Origin: Inia geoffrensis
Lineage: Eukaryota; Chordata; Mammalia; Artiodactyla; Iniidae
Assembly (NCBI GenBank): GCA_036417435.1
Contig: CM070902.1
Coordinates: forward strand, 178,488,445-178,552,444
Reading direction: 5' to 3'
Length of the DNA stretch: 64,000 nucleotides
The notes under the pieces: generated by a model
Told to the model about the DNA's origin: nothing
Databases searched by the model: none
The model's input: the letters and a program-made list of their open reading frames with translations, nothing else
Program-made: the position numbers and the translations under genes
In this document: in pieces, positions 43,232-55,160 of the stretch
Position numbering within the stretch: the first letter of the stretch is position 1
Layout of the letters: each line of letters opens with the position of its first letter

Positions 43232-43988
43232 ATCAATTTGGAGAACAGTAAAGAGGTTCCTTAAAAAACTAAGAATAGAACTACCATATGATCCAGAAGT
43301 CCCACTACTGGGCATATACCCTGAGAAAACCATCATTCCAAAAAGACACATGCACCCCAGTGTTCATTGCAGCACTATTTACAATAGCCAGGACATGGAA
43401 GCAAGCTAAGTGTCCATCGACCGATGAATGGATAAAGAAGATGTGGCACATATATACAATGGAATATTATTCAGCCATAAAAAGAAATGAAATTGAGTTA
43501 TTTGTAGTGAGGTGGGTGGACCTAGAGTCTCATACAGAGTGCAGTAAGTCAGAAAGAGAAAGACAAATACCGTATGCTAACACATATATATGGAATCTTA
43601 AAAAAAAAAAAAAAAAAAAGGTTATGAAGAACCTAGGGGCAGGACGGTAATAAAGACGCAGACCTACGAGAGAATGGAGTTGAGGACATGGGGAGGGGGG
43701 AGAGTAAGCTGGGACGAAGTGAGAGAGTGGCATGGACATATATACACCACCAAATGTAAGATAGATAGCTAGTGGGGAGTAGCCGCATCGCACAGGGAGA
43801 TAAGCTCGGTGCTTTGTGACCACCTAGAGGGGTGGGATAGGGAGGGTGGGAGGGAGACGCAAGAGGGAGGGGATATGGGGATATATGTATACGTACAGCT
43901 GATTCACTTTGTTATAAAGCAGAAAGTAACACACCATTCACTGTAAAGCGATTATACTCCAATAAAGATGTTTAAAAAAAAAAAAAAA
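43232..43988 (+). mobile_element. L1 3' end, plus strand, young-looking
   Basis: 757 bp: ORF2 C-terminus (CATATACCCTGAGAAAACC, GGAATATTATTCAGCC), 3' UTR of the GATTATACTCCAATAAAGATG subtype and an A tail. The same subtype forms 2231-2645 on the minus strand. The target word GTACTATCTG lies at 43221-43230; related copies lie at 43989-43997 and 44206-44215. A frame of 120 codons covers the ORF2 end but is a truncated fragment. Confidence 0.95.
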
Positions 43989-43997
43989 TACTGTCTT

Positions 43998-44205
43998 GGG
44001 CTTCCCCGGTGGCGCAGTGGTTGGGAGTCCGCCTGCCGATGCAGGGGACGCGGGTTCGTGCCCCGGTCCGGGAGGATCCCACGTGCCGCGGAGCGGCTGC
44101 GCCCGTGAGCCATGGCCGCTGAGCCTGCGCGTCCGGAGCCTGTCCTCCGCAACGGGAGAGGCCACAGCGGTGAGAGGCCCGCGTACCGCAAAAAAAAAAA
44201 AAAAA
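43998..44205 (+). mobile_element. CHR-type SINE next to L1 tail
   Basis: Full-length: head GGGCTTCCCCGGTGGCGC to GCCCGCGTACCGC and an A16 tail. Left flank TACTGTCTT (43989-43997) follows the L1 A tail; right flank is GTACTATCTG (44206-44215). It therefore lies inside the right target-site region of the L1. It shares several unusual bases with the SINE at 44718 (GTTGGGAGTC, GACGCGGG, GGAGGATCCC, GCTGCGCCC). Confidence 0.95.
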
Positions 44206-44215
44206 GTACTATCTG

Positions 44216-44669
44216 TTTAAGTTAAGAAAATGAAAACTGCTGATGTGTTACAATAATTTATTATATCTGTATTGAATAATTGTAGGTCCTTGATCCCAAG
44301 ATGCACATTTTTTACAAATTTCTATTGCTGAAGTTGTAGTAGACCTTGGAATACATTTAACGTTCTGTTTTTTCTTCAGAGCTGTTATTAAATCAATGAT
44401 GCATCTTCAGGTCGATGACGTTTTAGGCATATTAATTACCTACAAAGAATAGCTCTTTCAAAGTGTGAAGTATACTGATTTAAGTCATATATATTTGATA
44501 TGGAAAAGCCCGTCAGGTAGCAGATGGCTTCCTGGTTCCAGTCATTTATTTTACTAAGGCAGCTGCGGTCCAGAGAAATGATAAGAGTTATTGACAAACA
44601 GCTAATACATTTATGAGTAGAATAAGGGGACTTCAGGAGTAGTGTTGATTACCTAACCCTTTAGAAAGA
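44216..44669. other. Unique sequence, no gene recognised
   Basis: Nothing identifiable. Confidence 0.5.
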
Positions 44670-45125
44670 ATTTGGGAGTAACATATACACACAGCTGTAT
44701 TTAAAAGAGGTAAACAGGGGCTTCCCTGGTGGCGCAGTGGTTGGGAGTCCGCCTGCCGATGCAGGGGACGCGGGTTCGTGCCCCGGTCCGGGAGGATCCC
44801 ACATGCCGCGGAGCGGCTGCGCCCGTGAGCCATGGCCGCTGAGCCTGCGCGTCCGGAGCCTGTGCTCCACAACGGGAGAGGCCACAGCAGTGAGAGACCC
44901 GCGTACCGCCAAAAAAAAAAAAGGTAAACAGCGAGGACCTACTGTATAGCACAGGGCACTCTACTCAATATCTTGTAATAACCTATATGGGAAAAGAATC
45001 CGAAAAAGAATATATATATTATATATATGTATTCATTTAATATACTTTATATATATATAACTGAACCACTTTGCTGTACACCTGAAACTAACACATTGTA
45101 AATCAACTATACGTCAATAAACAAT
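44670..45125 (+). mobile_element. L1 3' end split by a SINE
   Basis: The 3' UTR starts at GGGAGTAACATATACACAC (44670 on), is interrupted by a SINE at 44718-44921, and resumes with GCGAGGACCTACTGTATAGC to the terminal CTGAACCACTTTGCTGTACA and AATAAACAATAAATT. TA-rich stretch at 45010-45059. Plus strand. Confidence 0.9.
44718..44921 (+). mobile_element. CHR-type SINE inside L1
   Basis: Full-length with an exact 10-base target duplication AGGTAAACAG at 44708-44717 and 44922-44931. Differs at about seven positions from the SINE at 43998 but shares its diagnostic bases. Younger than the L1 it interrupts. Confidence 0.97.
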
Positions 45126-45617
45126 AAATTAATTAATTTAACCAAAGATTATACTAGTTTAACTGTCATTCTGGGTTGGGGGAAATTCTCGTTTCAGTGC
45201 TGGTGGAAGTGAAGGCACTGATATCATTTCTCATACATCAGCCTCTATATTAGCCAGTGTTAGGACCACAGCTGTGGCCTGATGGTGCTGATGAGCACGG
45301 TAGCCACTAGCCACATGTAACTGTGTACATTTAAATGAACTAAAGCTAAATAAGCTTAAATTAAAAATTCATTTTCTCAGTTGCTGTAGTCACTTGCAAG
45401 TCGGTCACCACGTGTGGCTAGTGGTACTGGGCTGTGAAAACATTCCTATCATCCCGGGAAGTTCCACTGGAAAAGGACAGGGATACCTTCAGGTGATCAC
45501 CTTGAAAGCCTGAAATCCACCTACAAGAGAGGTTTTTATTAAGACATAATGTGAACAAATCTCTGTCCACACCCTGGGAAACTGTCTTTGTGCTTTAATT
45601 CCAACTTTGGTAGTAAA
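45126..45617. other. Unique sequence, no gene recognised
   Basis: Nothing identifiable. Confidence 0.5.
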
Positions 45618-45728
45618 CTTTTTTTTTAGCATCTTTATTGGAGTATAATTGCTTTACAATGGTGTGTTAGTTTCTGCTTTATAACAAAGGGAATCAGCTG
45701 TAGGAACACATATATCCCCATATCTCCT
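45618..45728 (-). mobile_element. L1 3' end fragment
   Basis: T run then AGCATCTTTATTGGAGTATA and CTTTACAATGGTGTGTTAG, the same subtype as 2231-2645. Truncated at about 45728. Confidence 0.85.
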
Positions 45729-45837
45729 AAACTCTTTTTGACAGCTAGGGGCTGGGGGTCATTAGAATGGATTCTCCATTGGCAGTAGTTTGTTTCATTT
45801 ATGAGACATTTTCATTGTCTTGGGGTTTTTTGTTTGT

Positions 45838-46042
45838 TTTCTTTTTATTTTCATTACACTCGAAGGCGGATCCAAAAAGATCTTGCTGATTTATGTCAAA
45901 GAGCGTTCTTCCTTGTTTTCCTCTGAGGGTTTTAGAGTATCCGGCCTTACATTTAGGACTTTAATCCCTTTTGAGTTTATTTCCGTGTATGGTGTTAGAG
46001 AACATTCTCTCCAGTTTCTTATTTATGTACCTGTTTAATTTC
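45838..46042 (-). mobile_element. L1 ORF2 internal fragment
   Basis: GATTTATGTCAAAGAGCGTT, TATCCGGCCTTACATTTAGG and ATCCCTTTTGAGTTTATTTCC match the ORF2 region found at about 3600-3800 in the long L1. It has no A tail of its own. With 45618-45728 it may be one internally deleted L1, the intervening 110 bases being unassigned. Confidence 0.8.
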
Positions 46043-46493
46043 AGCTGGTGGTATTTGCCTCCGTGGCAGGGCTGGAGGGGTCTGCAAGCCTCTACCTGCC
46101 CCAGAATCTCCTTTCCGCAGGTTCCACGTACTCCACTTTCCCCTCCTAAAGGGCCTGACATTCCTTCACCTCAGGACCCCTCATTACATTAGAGATCCAA
46201 GGGCACTGTTTCCAGAAGGCTGCTTGTAACATTTATTCTCAGAGTGGAAAGTAGAGGTAACCATCTGTAGCAATTTCCAAGGAGAATAAAGTATCAACAC
46301 AGTGTTAACTGAAAACATCAGTTTCCTGCTTGGTACATAGTAGGTGCTCAGTAGATGTCTGAGGATGACCAGGGATTGAAGAATGAATAGATGACTTAAG
46401 AAGACTCCTTTAACGTTGGTGTTGTATGATTCTGTAACTAAGCCGTATCTCTTATAATAACGATGCGTTGGTCTCTTAGCCGCCCCCCCACCG
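46043..46493. other. Unique sequence with a weak L2 segment
   Basis: TTGGTACATAGTAGGTGCTC followed by AGTAGATGTCTGAGGATG near 46335-46370 is an L2 3'-end-like piece in forward orientation. No gene recognised. Confidence 0.45.
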
Positions 46494-46697
46494 CCTTTTT
46501 TCTTTGCGGTACGCGGGCCTCTCATTGTCACGGCCTCTCCCGTTGCAGAGCACAGGCTCCGGACGTGCAGGCTCAGCAGCCATGGCTCACGGGCCCAGCC
46601 GCTCCGCAGCATGTGGGACCTTCCCGGATCGGGGCACGAACCCGTGTCCCCTGCATCGGCAGGCGGACTCTCAACCACTGTGCCACCAGGGAAACCC
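46494..46697 (-). mobile_element. CHR-type SINE joined to an L1 piece
   Basis: Full-length body with a very short tail (TTTTTTCTTT at 46494-46503). The head ends at 46697, where L1 3' UTR sequence starts directly. No target duplication was found. Confidence 0.93.
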
Positions 46698-46762
46698 TGT
46701 TCATCTATTTTATATAGAGTAGTGTGTATATGTTTATCCCAAACTCCTAATTTATCCTCCCA
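46698..46762 (-). mobile_element. L1 3' UTR piece lacking its 3' terminus
   Basis: CATCTATTTTATATAGAGTA, GTGTGTATATG and CCCAAACTCCTAATTTATCC match the minus-strand 3' UTR, but the terminal segment that should lie to the left is replaced by the SINE at 46494-46697. Confidence 0.75.
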
Positions 46763-46900
46763 CACCTTCAGGTTTTATCTTATATGTCACTGCTTTAGCA
46801 CGCTTTTCCATCTGCCTGACTCCTCCTTTTAGGTTGTCCTCCGGTGGGCTTATTCCTGTCTTAGCTCCTATCACTCAATCTTTAATATCTTTAACTCTTA

Positions 46901-47030
46901 AACGAGTGTGTTTTGAGTGTCTGCGATGTGCCAGGCATTGTTCTTGGCCTTTGGGGTGGAAAGGTGAGTGACACGGGCAGAATCCCTTCTAGAGGTTCCT
47001 TCTGGTGCAAGGGAAAGACAATAAACAAAA
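46901..47030 (-). mobile_element. L2 fragment
   Basis: GAGTGTCTGCGATGTGCCAG, GCATTGTTCTTGGCCTTTGG and AGACAATAAACAAAATTAC follow the reversed L2 3' end. Confidence 0.7.
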
Positions 47031-47040
47031 TTACTGCCTC

Positions 47041-47087
47041 GGGGCTTTCCTGGTGGCGCAGTGGTTGAGAGTCCGCCTGCCGATGCC
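47041..47087 (+). mobile_element. CHR SINE head only (3' part missing)
   Basis: GGGGCTTTCCTGGTGGCGCA, GTGGTTGAGAG and TCCGCCTGCCGATGC are the tRNA-like head. It then stops abruptly and unique sequence follows; there is no body and no A tail. Confidence 0.9.
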
Positions 47088-47662
47088 GTTTCCTCACGCC
47101 AGCCTCTGCCCTTCCATCTGCTGTCACAGTGACGCTCCCCACACCGTGTGTTGTCATATGCTACTTTTTAATATTTCTAGTACACTGACATTTCCAGAAG
47201 AACAGACCTGGGTCCATTTTCTTCAGTGTTGTAGTCTTAAGCACCTACAGTATTATTTGGATGTGTTAGGTATCGAATGGATAAATGAATGCATTTCCCA
47301 GATTGGAGGTGAAACAGAAGAGTCCTTTTCAAAATTCAGCACCAGTGAACAGTGTTTAACTGAGTACATACCTTACATAAGAACTGAACCAGGAACCAGA
47401 AACACACGCAGGCGTGCCATCCCCCCTTGAAAGGATGAATCCTTGTGACATGGGTACAGCCCTGTGGACTCCTTACTGTGTATTTTTAAATAGCCCTCAT
47501 TAAGCTGATTTTCATTTTTTGGTTTGCCACTAAGCTGAAGCCCCTTGAGGGCTGGGTCTGGGCCGCGTTCATTGCTGTTGTCTGCATACCTGTTATTAGC
47601 ACAGTTAGCAGCTTGTTCCATTGATCGGCAGCTGTAATCATCACTGTGCCAAGGCCATGAAG

Positions 47663-47663
<1 letters not shown>
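47088..47663. other. Unique sequence, no gene recognised
   Basis: A possible L2 3'-end piece lies near 47535-47590 (CTTGAGGGCTGGGTCTGGGC). A 141-codon frame (47005-47430) begins in the SINE head and reads on into unique sequence with no recognisable protein. Confidence 0.45.
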
Positions 47664-47697
<34 letters not shown>

Positions 47698-47709
47698 GTG
47701 TGTTGTGTG
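47664..47709 (+). repeat. (TG)n microsatellite
   Basis: Pure TG to about 47696, then TGTTGTG variants to 47709. Confidence 0.95.
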
Positions 47710-47856
47710 AAGAGAGTTGCTCAGGAGGGAAGAATTTTGAGGTGACAACTAACATATCAGAGAAAAATTAGAAATATTAACAATGGAAACTCAAATCAGT
47801 AGAAATAGTTACCTGTATTTCTTTTAATAAAAGAGTTTCCTAACAGGCTTACAAGT
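47710..47856. other. Short unique spacer
   Basis: Nothing identifiable between the two microsatellites. Confidence 0.5.
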
Positions 47857-47940
47857 TATATATATATATATATGTTATATATATAATTGTATATATATGT
47901 TATATATATATATATATATATATATATACTTATATATACA
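47857..47940 (+). repeat. (TA)n microsatellite
   Basis: Long TA alternation with three interruptions (TATGTTA, TAATTGTA, ATGTTA) and a terminal CTTATATATACAC. Internally repetitive and able to fold back on itself. Confidence 0.93.
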
Positions 47941-48789
47941 CACTTATAAGTAGGTTGAGGATGTTTTTCCTAAGTTAAATTTTTTTATGAAAAGCTTCCA
48001 GAAATGAGTCATGAGAAGAGAAGCACCTTGGACTAGGGTGCAGGAGAGCTGTTGGTGAAAAGCTGTAAGACGTTGGCAGGTGTTTACTTCTTTGGAAATC
48101 ACTCCTCTTTTATAGAATGGAGGGTTGGACTAGATGGGTTCTAATATTGCACGGTCTTTGATCGGAGACGTAAGATTACTCAGTTCAGAAGGTCACTTTA
48201 AATTCAAAAATTCAGGCATCACCCCAGAAAACTTTCTGTCCCTTAACTTGGTCACCAAGGGAAAAACCCTATAGATCAGTGTGTGTCTTTTTCTTTCCTT
48301 CATTCCTCCTTCCCTCCCCTGCCCCTGCTTCTGTCAGGAAGTTCCTACCTACCCACCAAATTCCCCAGACATCTGGGACCACATTCTCTTAACACCCAAA
48401 CATGCCCCATCCTGTTTACTGTGGGAAGTTCACCACGGTTCTCAGTATTTTGGAGGTTAGAGTTTGAGTCCTTGTTCTCCGATTATCTGTTGCTCTGAAT
48501 ATCTGGTCGTGGGTGACTGGATTTCTGGTCCTCACTTCTTCCCTCCAGGCATCTTGTGTAGAGAAATTTAACTTTTAATCTCCAGGCTCTGGGCTCCAAC
48601 ATCCTTGGTACAAAAGACAGGATTCATTGTACTTTCCCCCAAAACAGAAGAACCATCTACCAGGCCATACGCTTTTAGGAACAGAAAAACAGTAGAAAAA
48701 GGTTTACAATTACAGTTTGCATTTAAGTTGGGCCAGAGAAAATTCTTAGGCAGACCTTTTCTTCACCCATAGGACGAACTACAGGGCTC
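47941..48789. other. Unique sequence, no gene recognised
   Basis: No repeat or exon identified. Confidence 0.5.

Positions 48790-48816
<27 letters not shown>
48790..48816 (+). repeat. (TG)n microsatellite
   Basis: 27 bases of uninterrupted TG. Confidence 0.95.
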
Positions 48817-48820
<4 letters not shown>

Positions 48821-49294
48821 CCGTGAGTTTTCTCTTTTAAGGTTTTCAACAGCAGACTTTGTACACTCTCAAAATACAAACACTTTCTCAGATCATGTGA
48901 TTTTTCTTTTAACTGGAGAAGTCTGCTGATTTAAGCTAACTTCTAAATTATCTTAAGACTGAGGACATTTTTCTTGAGGTAGGGCAGAAGTTTGGGGAGA
49001 GTATAGAATTTGGAGCCAACTCTTCTGCATTCAGAACCTCATCTACCACTTTCAGTTCTTCAATCTGTGGCCTCAGTGGTTTCCGTCTGTAGAGATGAGG
49101 GCAATGTCCACCTCACAGAATTGTTAAAGGGACTAAATGAGACAAGGTTTAGGCAGTGGCCTGGTTGCCCATGTGACGTACCTCTTAGCTGTATTAAAAA
49201 TTCAAGATGGGGAAGTTGACCACAGGCTTATACGTTAATAAGAATAGTTCTGCTTTTAGAGAGCTAAGATATTTTGAAATTCCAATTAAGTTTC
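48817..49294. other. Unique sequence, no gene recognised
   Basis: A 69-codon plus frame is not recognisable. Confidence 0.5.
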
Positions 49295-49299
49295 CTGCC

Positions 49300-49738
49300 G
49301 GTTGTAGAGACATGGATGGACCTAGAGAATTTTACAGAGTGAAATAAGTCAGAAAGAGAAAAGGAACTATCATATAGTAACGCGTATATGTGGAACATAG
49401 AAAAGTGGTACAGATGATCTTATTTGCAGGGCAGGAATGGAGACACAGGCATAGACAACAAATGTATGGACACCAAGGGGGAAAGGGGTGGGTGGGAGGA
49501 ATTGGGAGACTAGGATTGACCCATATACATGATTGATACTATGCATAAAATAGACAACCGATGGGAACACACTGTATAGCACAGGGAACTGTGTCTAAGG
49601 CATGGTGGTAATCTAAATGGGAGGGAAGTCCGAAAGGGAGGAGATAAATGTCTGTGTATGGCTGATTCATTTTGCTGTGCAGTGGAGGCTAGCACAACAT
49701 CGTAAAGCAACCACACTCCAATAAAAATTAATTAAAAA
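49300..49738 (+). mobile_element. L1 3' end fragment
   Basis: ORF2 end (GAGACATGGATGGACCTAGAG) and a 3' UTR ending GCTGATTCATTTTGCTGTGC and CCACACTCCAATAAAAATTA with a short tail. 5'-truncated. Confidence 0.9.
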
Positions 49739-51529
49739 ATGCATAAAACTAGGTTCATGCCAGTAACTCTGTCCAAATTAATACTGTTCTGTTGTTATTC
49801 AAATGATTGTGGCGATCACGGCTGACAGCCAGCCTCAGGTGCCGGCGGCATCTGTGTGCCTGTCACCCGGGCTCTGGGACACATCCTGGGCGCCTTCTCC
49901 CTGGTCCTTAGCTTCGTTTCCACCCTCTTTGCTTCCACCAGAGGACAGAGCCCAGGTGGGCAGCCGCCTGAGGGTCATTCATGGTCTGATGCGTGGAACC
50001 TGAGGGACAGACAGATGCAGAGGAATAGGACCAGGATGCTCGTGAGGTCATGGGCCCAGGCCGTCCTCTGGGCTGAATGGTTTCCTTCTCTGGAATCTCT
50101 CCGTTTTCAGTCGGGAGTTTCAGACATCTTTCCATAAGTTCTTTGGTCTGCTCCACTTTCTATCCCAGTAAATTTTCCACTCAGATGAAGATTATGAAAT
50201 TTGGGGGCCATTTAGGAAGGTTAGGGATTACCTGCATGTAGAAAAAGGTACATGTACTTTTCAGGAATGAATTTTTAGCTTTCCTTTTTTAGTTTGTAAG
50301 GAGATTAGTGAGAAAATACGATTTGTGAAGCCAGCCTGCCTTCAAAGATAATGCTTTGCTTAACTTTTCTCAGATATCCTGATATGAACAATTTTTGAAT
50401 GGTGTACCTTATATTTCTGCATTTACATACTCGTATAAATCAAATTGAAAGCACATTTGGAAACAAGTGAATGTCTTTCTAGGCCTGAAAAGAGGGTACT
50501 TAGTAAATAGCACTTGGAAATATGTCCATATGCAGTTAAGTCATATTGTTGAATCACTTTACTTCTTTGGCAGAGTCTTTATTATCCTACAACCTAATAC
50601 AATACTAGAAACCATTACGAGCTATACATTCAAAGAAAGTCCTTTTAGGAAATTTGGTAATATCTTTTTTGATGACTTCATGAATTTCACTTCTCAAGGA
50701 TGTTCGGTATAACGATTAGTAAAAATACTCCGTACCTATCTAAGGGACGTGGTCTTATAGATACAACCTTTTCAATGCCTGCTTTTTCTCCTTTATTTTT
50801 CCTAAATGGAGTATATACTCTGTTTAACTCCATATACGTAGCTTATCTTCAATATTCACATCATGATGATTTCTTAAATTCCCCAAGAATACTTATTTCT
50901 AAGGAAAAACAATAGTTTAAGAATAAGCAAACTTTAAAAGTGCCCGCCCGTTAAAAAAAAAAATAAAAGAAAGAAAAAAATGCCCGTAAGACAAAAAAAC
51001 AATGAAATGTCTTCAATTATGAGTTAAAGATGATGTGGTAGAAGTGATTTACTGTGCAATGTCAAGTTTGTAAAGAGATCACTATCGAAAACTAAATGCA
51101 CTTAAGCATACATTTAAAACTTAAAAAGCGTTTTTTCTCACTAATGGAATTTAATTAGATTTGAAACAAAACTCTTTTGAACATTGGAAGAGAGGAGTGG
51201 TTTTAAGTATGGATCTACTTGAGAAAGGAATGAAAACAAAATAAAGCGTTATTTACTGTTCATGCAGAATTATTTTTTAACATTCTGAAAGCTTGAAAGC
51301 TAAAAACCCCATATAGGCAAAATATTCCATTGAATATAACTCATGTAAATTAGATAAGTTACAGTTGGATTAACTTAATTTGTTAAAGATTTTGCAAAAT
51401 AAGCATTTTAGAGCTTCTATTTTACAACCCCATTCAGGAATTCTCTTTTTTTTAATATCTATTATTTTAATATGTAAGTAAAAATCAGACTCAAGGCTTA
51501 AGTAGAACTTTTCACCTTACATTTCTTTT
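49739..51529. other. Unique sequence, no gene recognised
   Basis: A GC-richer part (49800-50110) carries overlapping open frames on both strands (66-93 codons) without a recognisable domain. The remainder is AT-rich, with an A-rich patch at 50950-51000. Confidence 0.5.
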
Positions 51530-51540
51530 TAATTTTTAAT

Positions 51541-51755
51541 TTTTTTTTTTTTTTTTTTTTTTGCGGTACGCGGGCCTCTCACTGTTGTGGCCTCTCCCGT
51601 GGCGGAGCAACAGGCTCTGGACGCGCAGGCTCAGCGGCCATGGCTCACGGGACCAGCCGCTCCGCGGCACGTGGGATCCTCCCGGACCGGGGCATGAACC
51701 CGTGTCCCCTGCATCGGCAGGCGGACTCTCAACCACAGCGCCACCAGGGAAGCCC
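51541..51755 (-). mobile_element. CHR-type SINE
   Basis: T22 tail at 51541-51562 and a full head ending at 51755. Exact 14-base duplication TAATTTTTAATTTT at 51530-51543 and 51756-51769. CpGs are well kept. Confidence 0.96.
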
Positions 51756-52841
<1,086 letters not shown>

Positions 52842-53277
52842 GATTAAAAAGTATATATGTGTGTGGACTATGTGACATCCTACTGACTTACCTCCAAAGT
52901 AGACAAAAATATAAATATGTATATAACATTGACAGTGTACTTACATACTTCTTGAGTTTGCCTCTTTTTTTCTCCTTAAGAGTAAGATCAATTCATTTCA
53001 TTAAAATTGTGAAATCTCATTAAAGTTGACAAATGAGGCCAGTGCTGTTGATGATCAGAATTTAGGGGTAGATTTTGGCTTTGCCTTCCGTATTATTTCC
53101 TCACCTGCCAGAAGAAGGAAGGAGGGAAGGAGGGAGAGAGAAAGGGGCAGAGGGAGGGAGAGAGGAATTTTCTAAGGACATTTGCCTTGAGTGCAGTAAG
53201 GATTTCTGAATCATTAGAGGCCATGATCAACAGACATGTGAGCTTTGAATATCTCCCATGGCACAGGGAGTGAGTTC
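52842..53277. other. Unique sequence with a GGAA/GGGA tract
   Basis: A purine-rich microsatellite at 53110-53166 (GAAGGAAGGAGGGAAGGAGG type). No gene recognised. Confidence 0.6.
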
Positions 53278-53762
53278 TTTTTTATAAATTTACTTTATTG
53301 AAGCATAGTTGATTTAGAATGTTGTATTGATTCTGCTCTACAGCAAAGTGATTCAGTTATACATATGCGTATATATTCTTTTTCATATTCTTTTCCATGA
53401 TGGTTTATCACAGGACATTGAATGTAGTTCCCTGTGCTCTACGGTAGGACCTTGTTTATCCATTCTCTATATAATAGTTGGCATCTGCTAATCCCAAACT
53501 CCCACTCCATCCCTACCCCACCCCACCTTGGAGACCACATGTCTGTCCTCTATGTCTGTGAGTCTGTTTATGTTTTGCAGATATGTTCATCTGTGTCATA
53601 TTTTAGATTCCACATATAAGTGATACCATATGATATTTGTCTTTTTCTTTCTGACTGACTGCTTAGTATGATGATCTCTAGGTCCATCCACGTAGCTGCA
53701 GATGGCTTTAATACATTCTTTTTATGGCTGAGTAATATTCCATTGTATCTATCCACCACATC
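53278..53762 (-). mobile_element. L1 3' end fused to a SINE at its 5' edge
   Basis: TAGTTGATTTAGAATGTTG, CAGCAAAGTGATTCAG and TTTCCATGATGGTTTATCAC (the subtype also at 18665-19028) run to the ORF2 C-terminal GGCTGAGTAATATTCCATTG. At 53762 it meets the A tail of a same-strand SINE; no L1 sequence resumes beyond the SINE. Confidence 0.9.
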
Positions 53763-53962
53763 TTTTTTTTTTTTTTTTCGCGGTATGTGGGCCTCTCACT
53801 GCTGTGGCCTCTCCCGTTGCGGAGCACAGGCTCTGGATGCACAGGCTCAGTGGCCATGGCTCACGGGGCCAGCTGCACTGTGGCATGTGGGATCTTCCCG
53901 GACCGGGGCACGAACCTGCATCGGCAGGCGGACTCTCAACCACTGTGCCACCAGGGAAGCCC
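53763..53962 (-). mobile_element. CHR-type SINE
   Basis: T16 tail at 53763-53778; body GCGGTATGTGGGCCTCTCAC; head ends at 53962. About 9 bases are missing near GGCACGAACCTGCATCGGC. It is joined directly to the 5' edge of the L1 on its left. No clear target duplication. Confidence 0.93.
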
Positions 53963-54834
53963 TGAAATAATTATTTTTAAATAAATGAAGAGTATTAAGA
54001 GAGTTAAATTGTTTAGTAAATTGTCTTTAATGAAATGTTATATATTTCACCAACCATTCTATGTAATTAGAATAGTGTTGTCATGACAGGCACTATAAAT
54101 CTCTTAATTTTTTTATTATTGATCAATCAATATTTTCTTATTCCCTTAAAGCTAAGCTTTATTTTATGAAAAGAGATACAAGAAATGAAGTCTTCAGACA
54201 CTGAGATTAATTAAAAGATGCAAAGGAAGAAGAAGAAAGACTTCATTTCATCCGTTGTAGAGTGTACCAGATCTCTAGACTTTTATGTTCCATTTCTTGG
54301 TGCGAATTCCAAAAGTCATCGTTAGGCATGCTTGGGTTTTCTTTCGTTTGCGTTTTTGGCTTACATTTTATATTACATAACTTCACTCGAATACAAGCAA
54401 ATGTATAGTTTATGATTAGAATTAGGTGTTAGGTTAAGAAAATCTGGTGAAAAAATCAGGATGTGTAAAAAGATAAAATAGTTTTATTTTTCATATTACC
54501 AAAATATTAAAGACAGGTGTTAACTTAAATCAGGCATTTCTTAATCTCTTAAAAAGTCTCTTTAGAAACTACTGTTAATCTCTTTTTGGCCCATTTTTAT
54601 TTTTAAGTCTTTGTGGTAGTAAATTCTCAATGTAGGATGGATCCTGGGCTCCAAATACGCATGTGCTCTGAGCAACGTAAATGCAAGTAATAAACAACAT
54701 GACTGTCGTTACAAAGGTGCATTTTTCATGACAGTAAAGATTTAAAATTTCTATCATGAAACATATTTGGCTGCATCTGCATCATTTTATTGACTCACAT
54801 GTAGCGGATGGGACAGAATTGATACCCAACCCTC
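53963..54834. other. Unique AT-rich sequence
   Basis: No repeat or exon identified. Confidence 0.5.
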
Positions 54835-55160
54835 TTAGTCTGCTCAGGCTGCCACAACAAAGCTCCCCAGACTGGGGAGCCTAAACAACAGGAGTTTGTG
54901 TCTTGTAGTCCTGGAGGCTGGACGTCCAAGATCAAGGTGCCTGTAGATTTAATCCTGGGTGAGAGCTCTCTACCTGGCTTGCAGACACCTGCCTTCTCAC
55001 TGTGTCCTCACGTGGCCAAGAAAGCGCTAAGAACACCAATCCCATCATGGGGTCATCTAAGCCTCATCACCTCCTGAACACCCCACCTCCAGTTACCACT
55101 GCATCGGGGTCAAGGCTTCAACATAAGAATTTTGGAGGGGACACAATTCAGTCCACAGCA
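54835..55160 (-). mobile_element. MLT1-type LTR (MaLR)
   Basis: Minus-strand start TGCTGTGGACTGAATTGTGTC at 55160, and on the plus strand CAAAGCTCCCCAGACTGGGG, GGAGGCTGGACGTCCAAGAT, CAAGGTGCC, and CACTGTGTCCTCACGTGGCC. This is the well-known non-autonomous ERVL-MaLR LTR, shared by eutherians. A 90-codon frame inside it is not coding. Confidence 0.85.

Noticed and set aside
47005..47430. 141-codon frame beginning in the SINE head
   Set aside because: Starts in SINE sequence, continues in unique DNA and has no recognisable protein.
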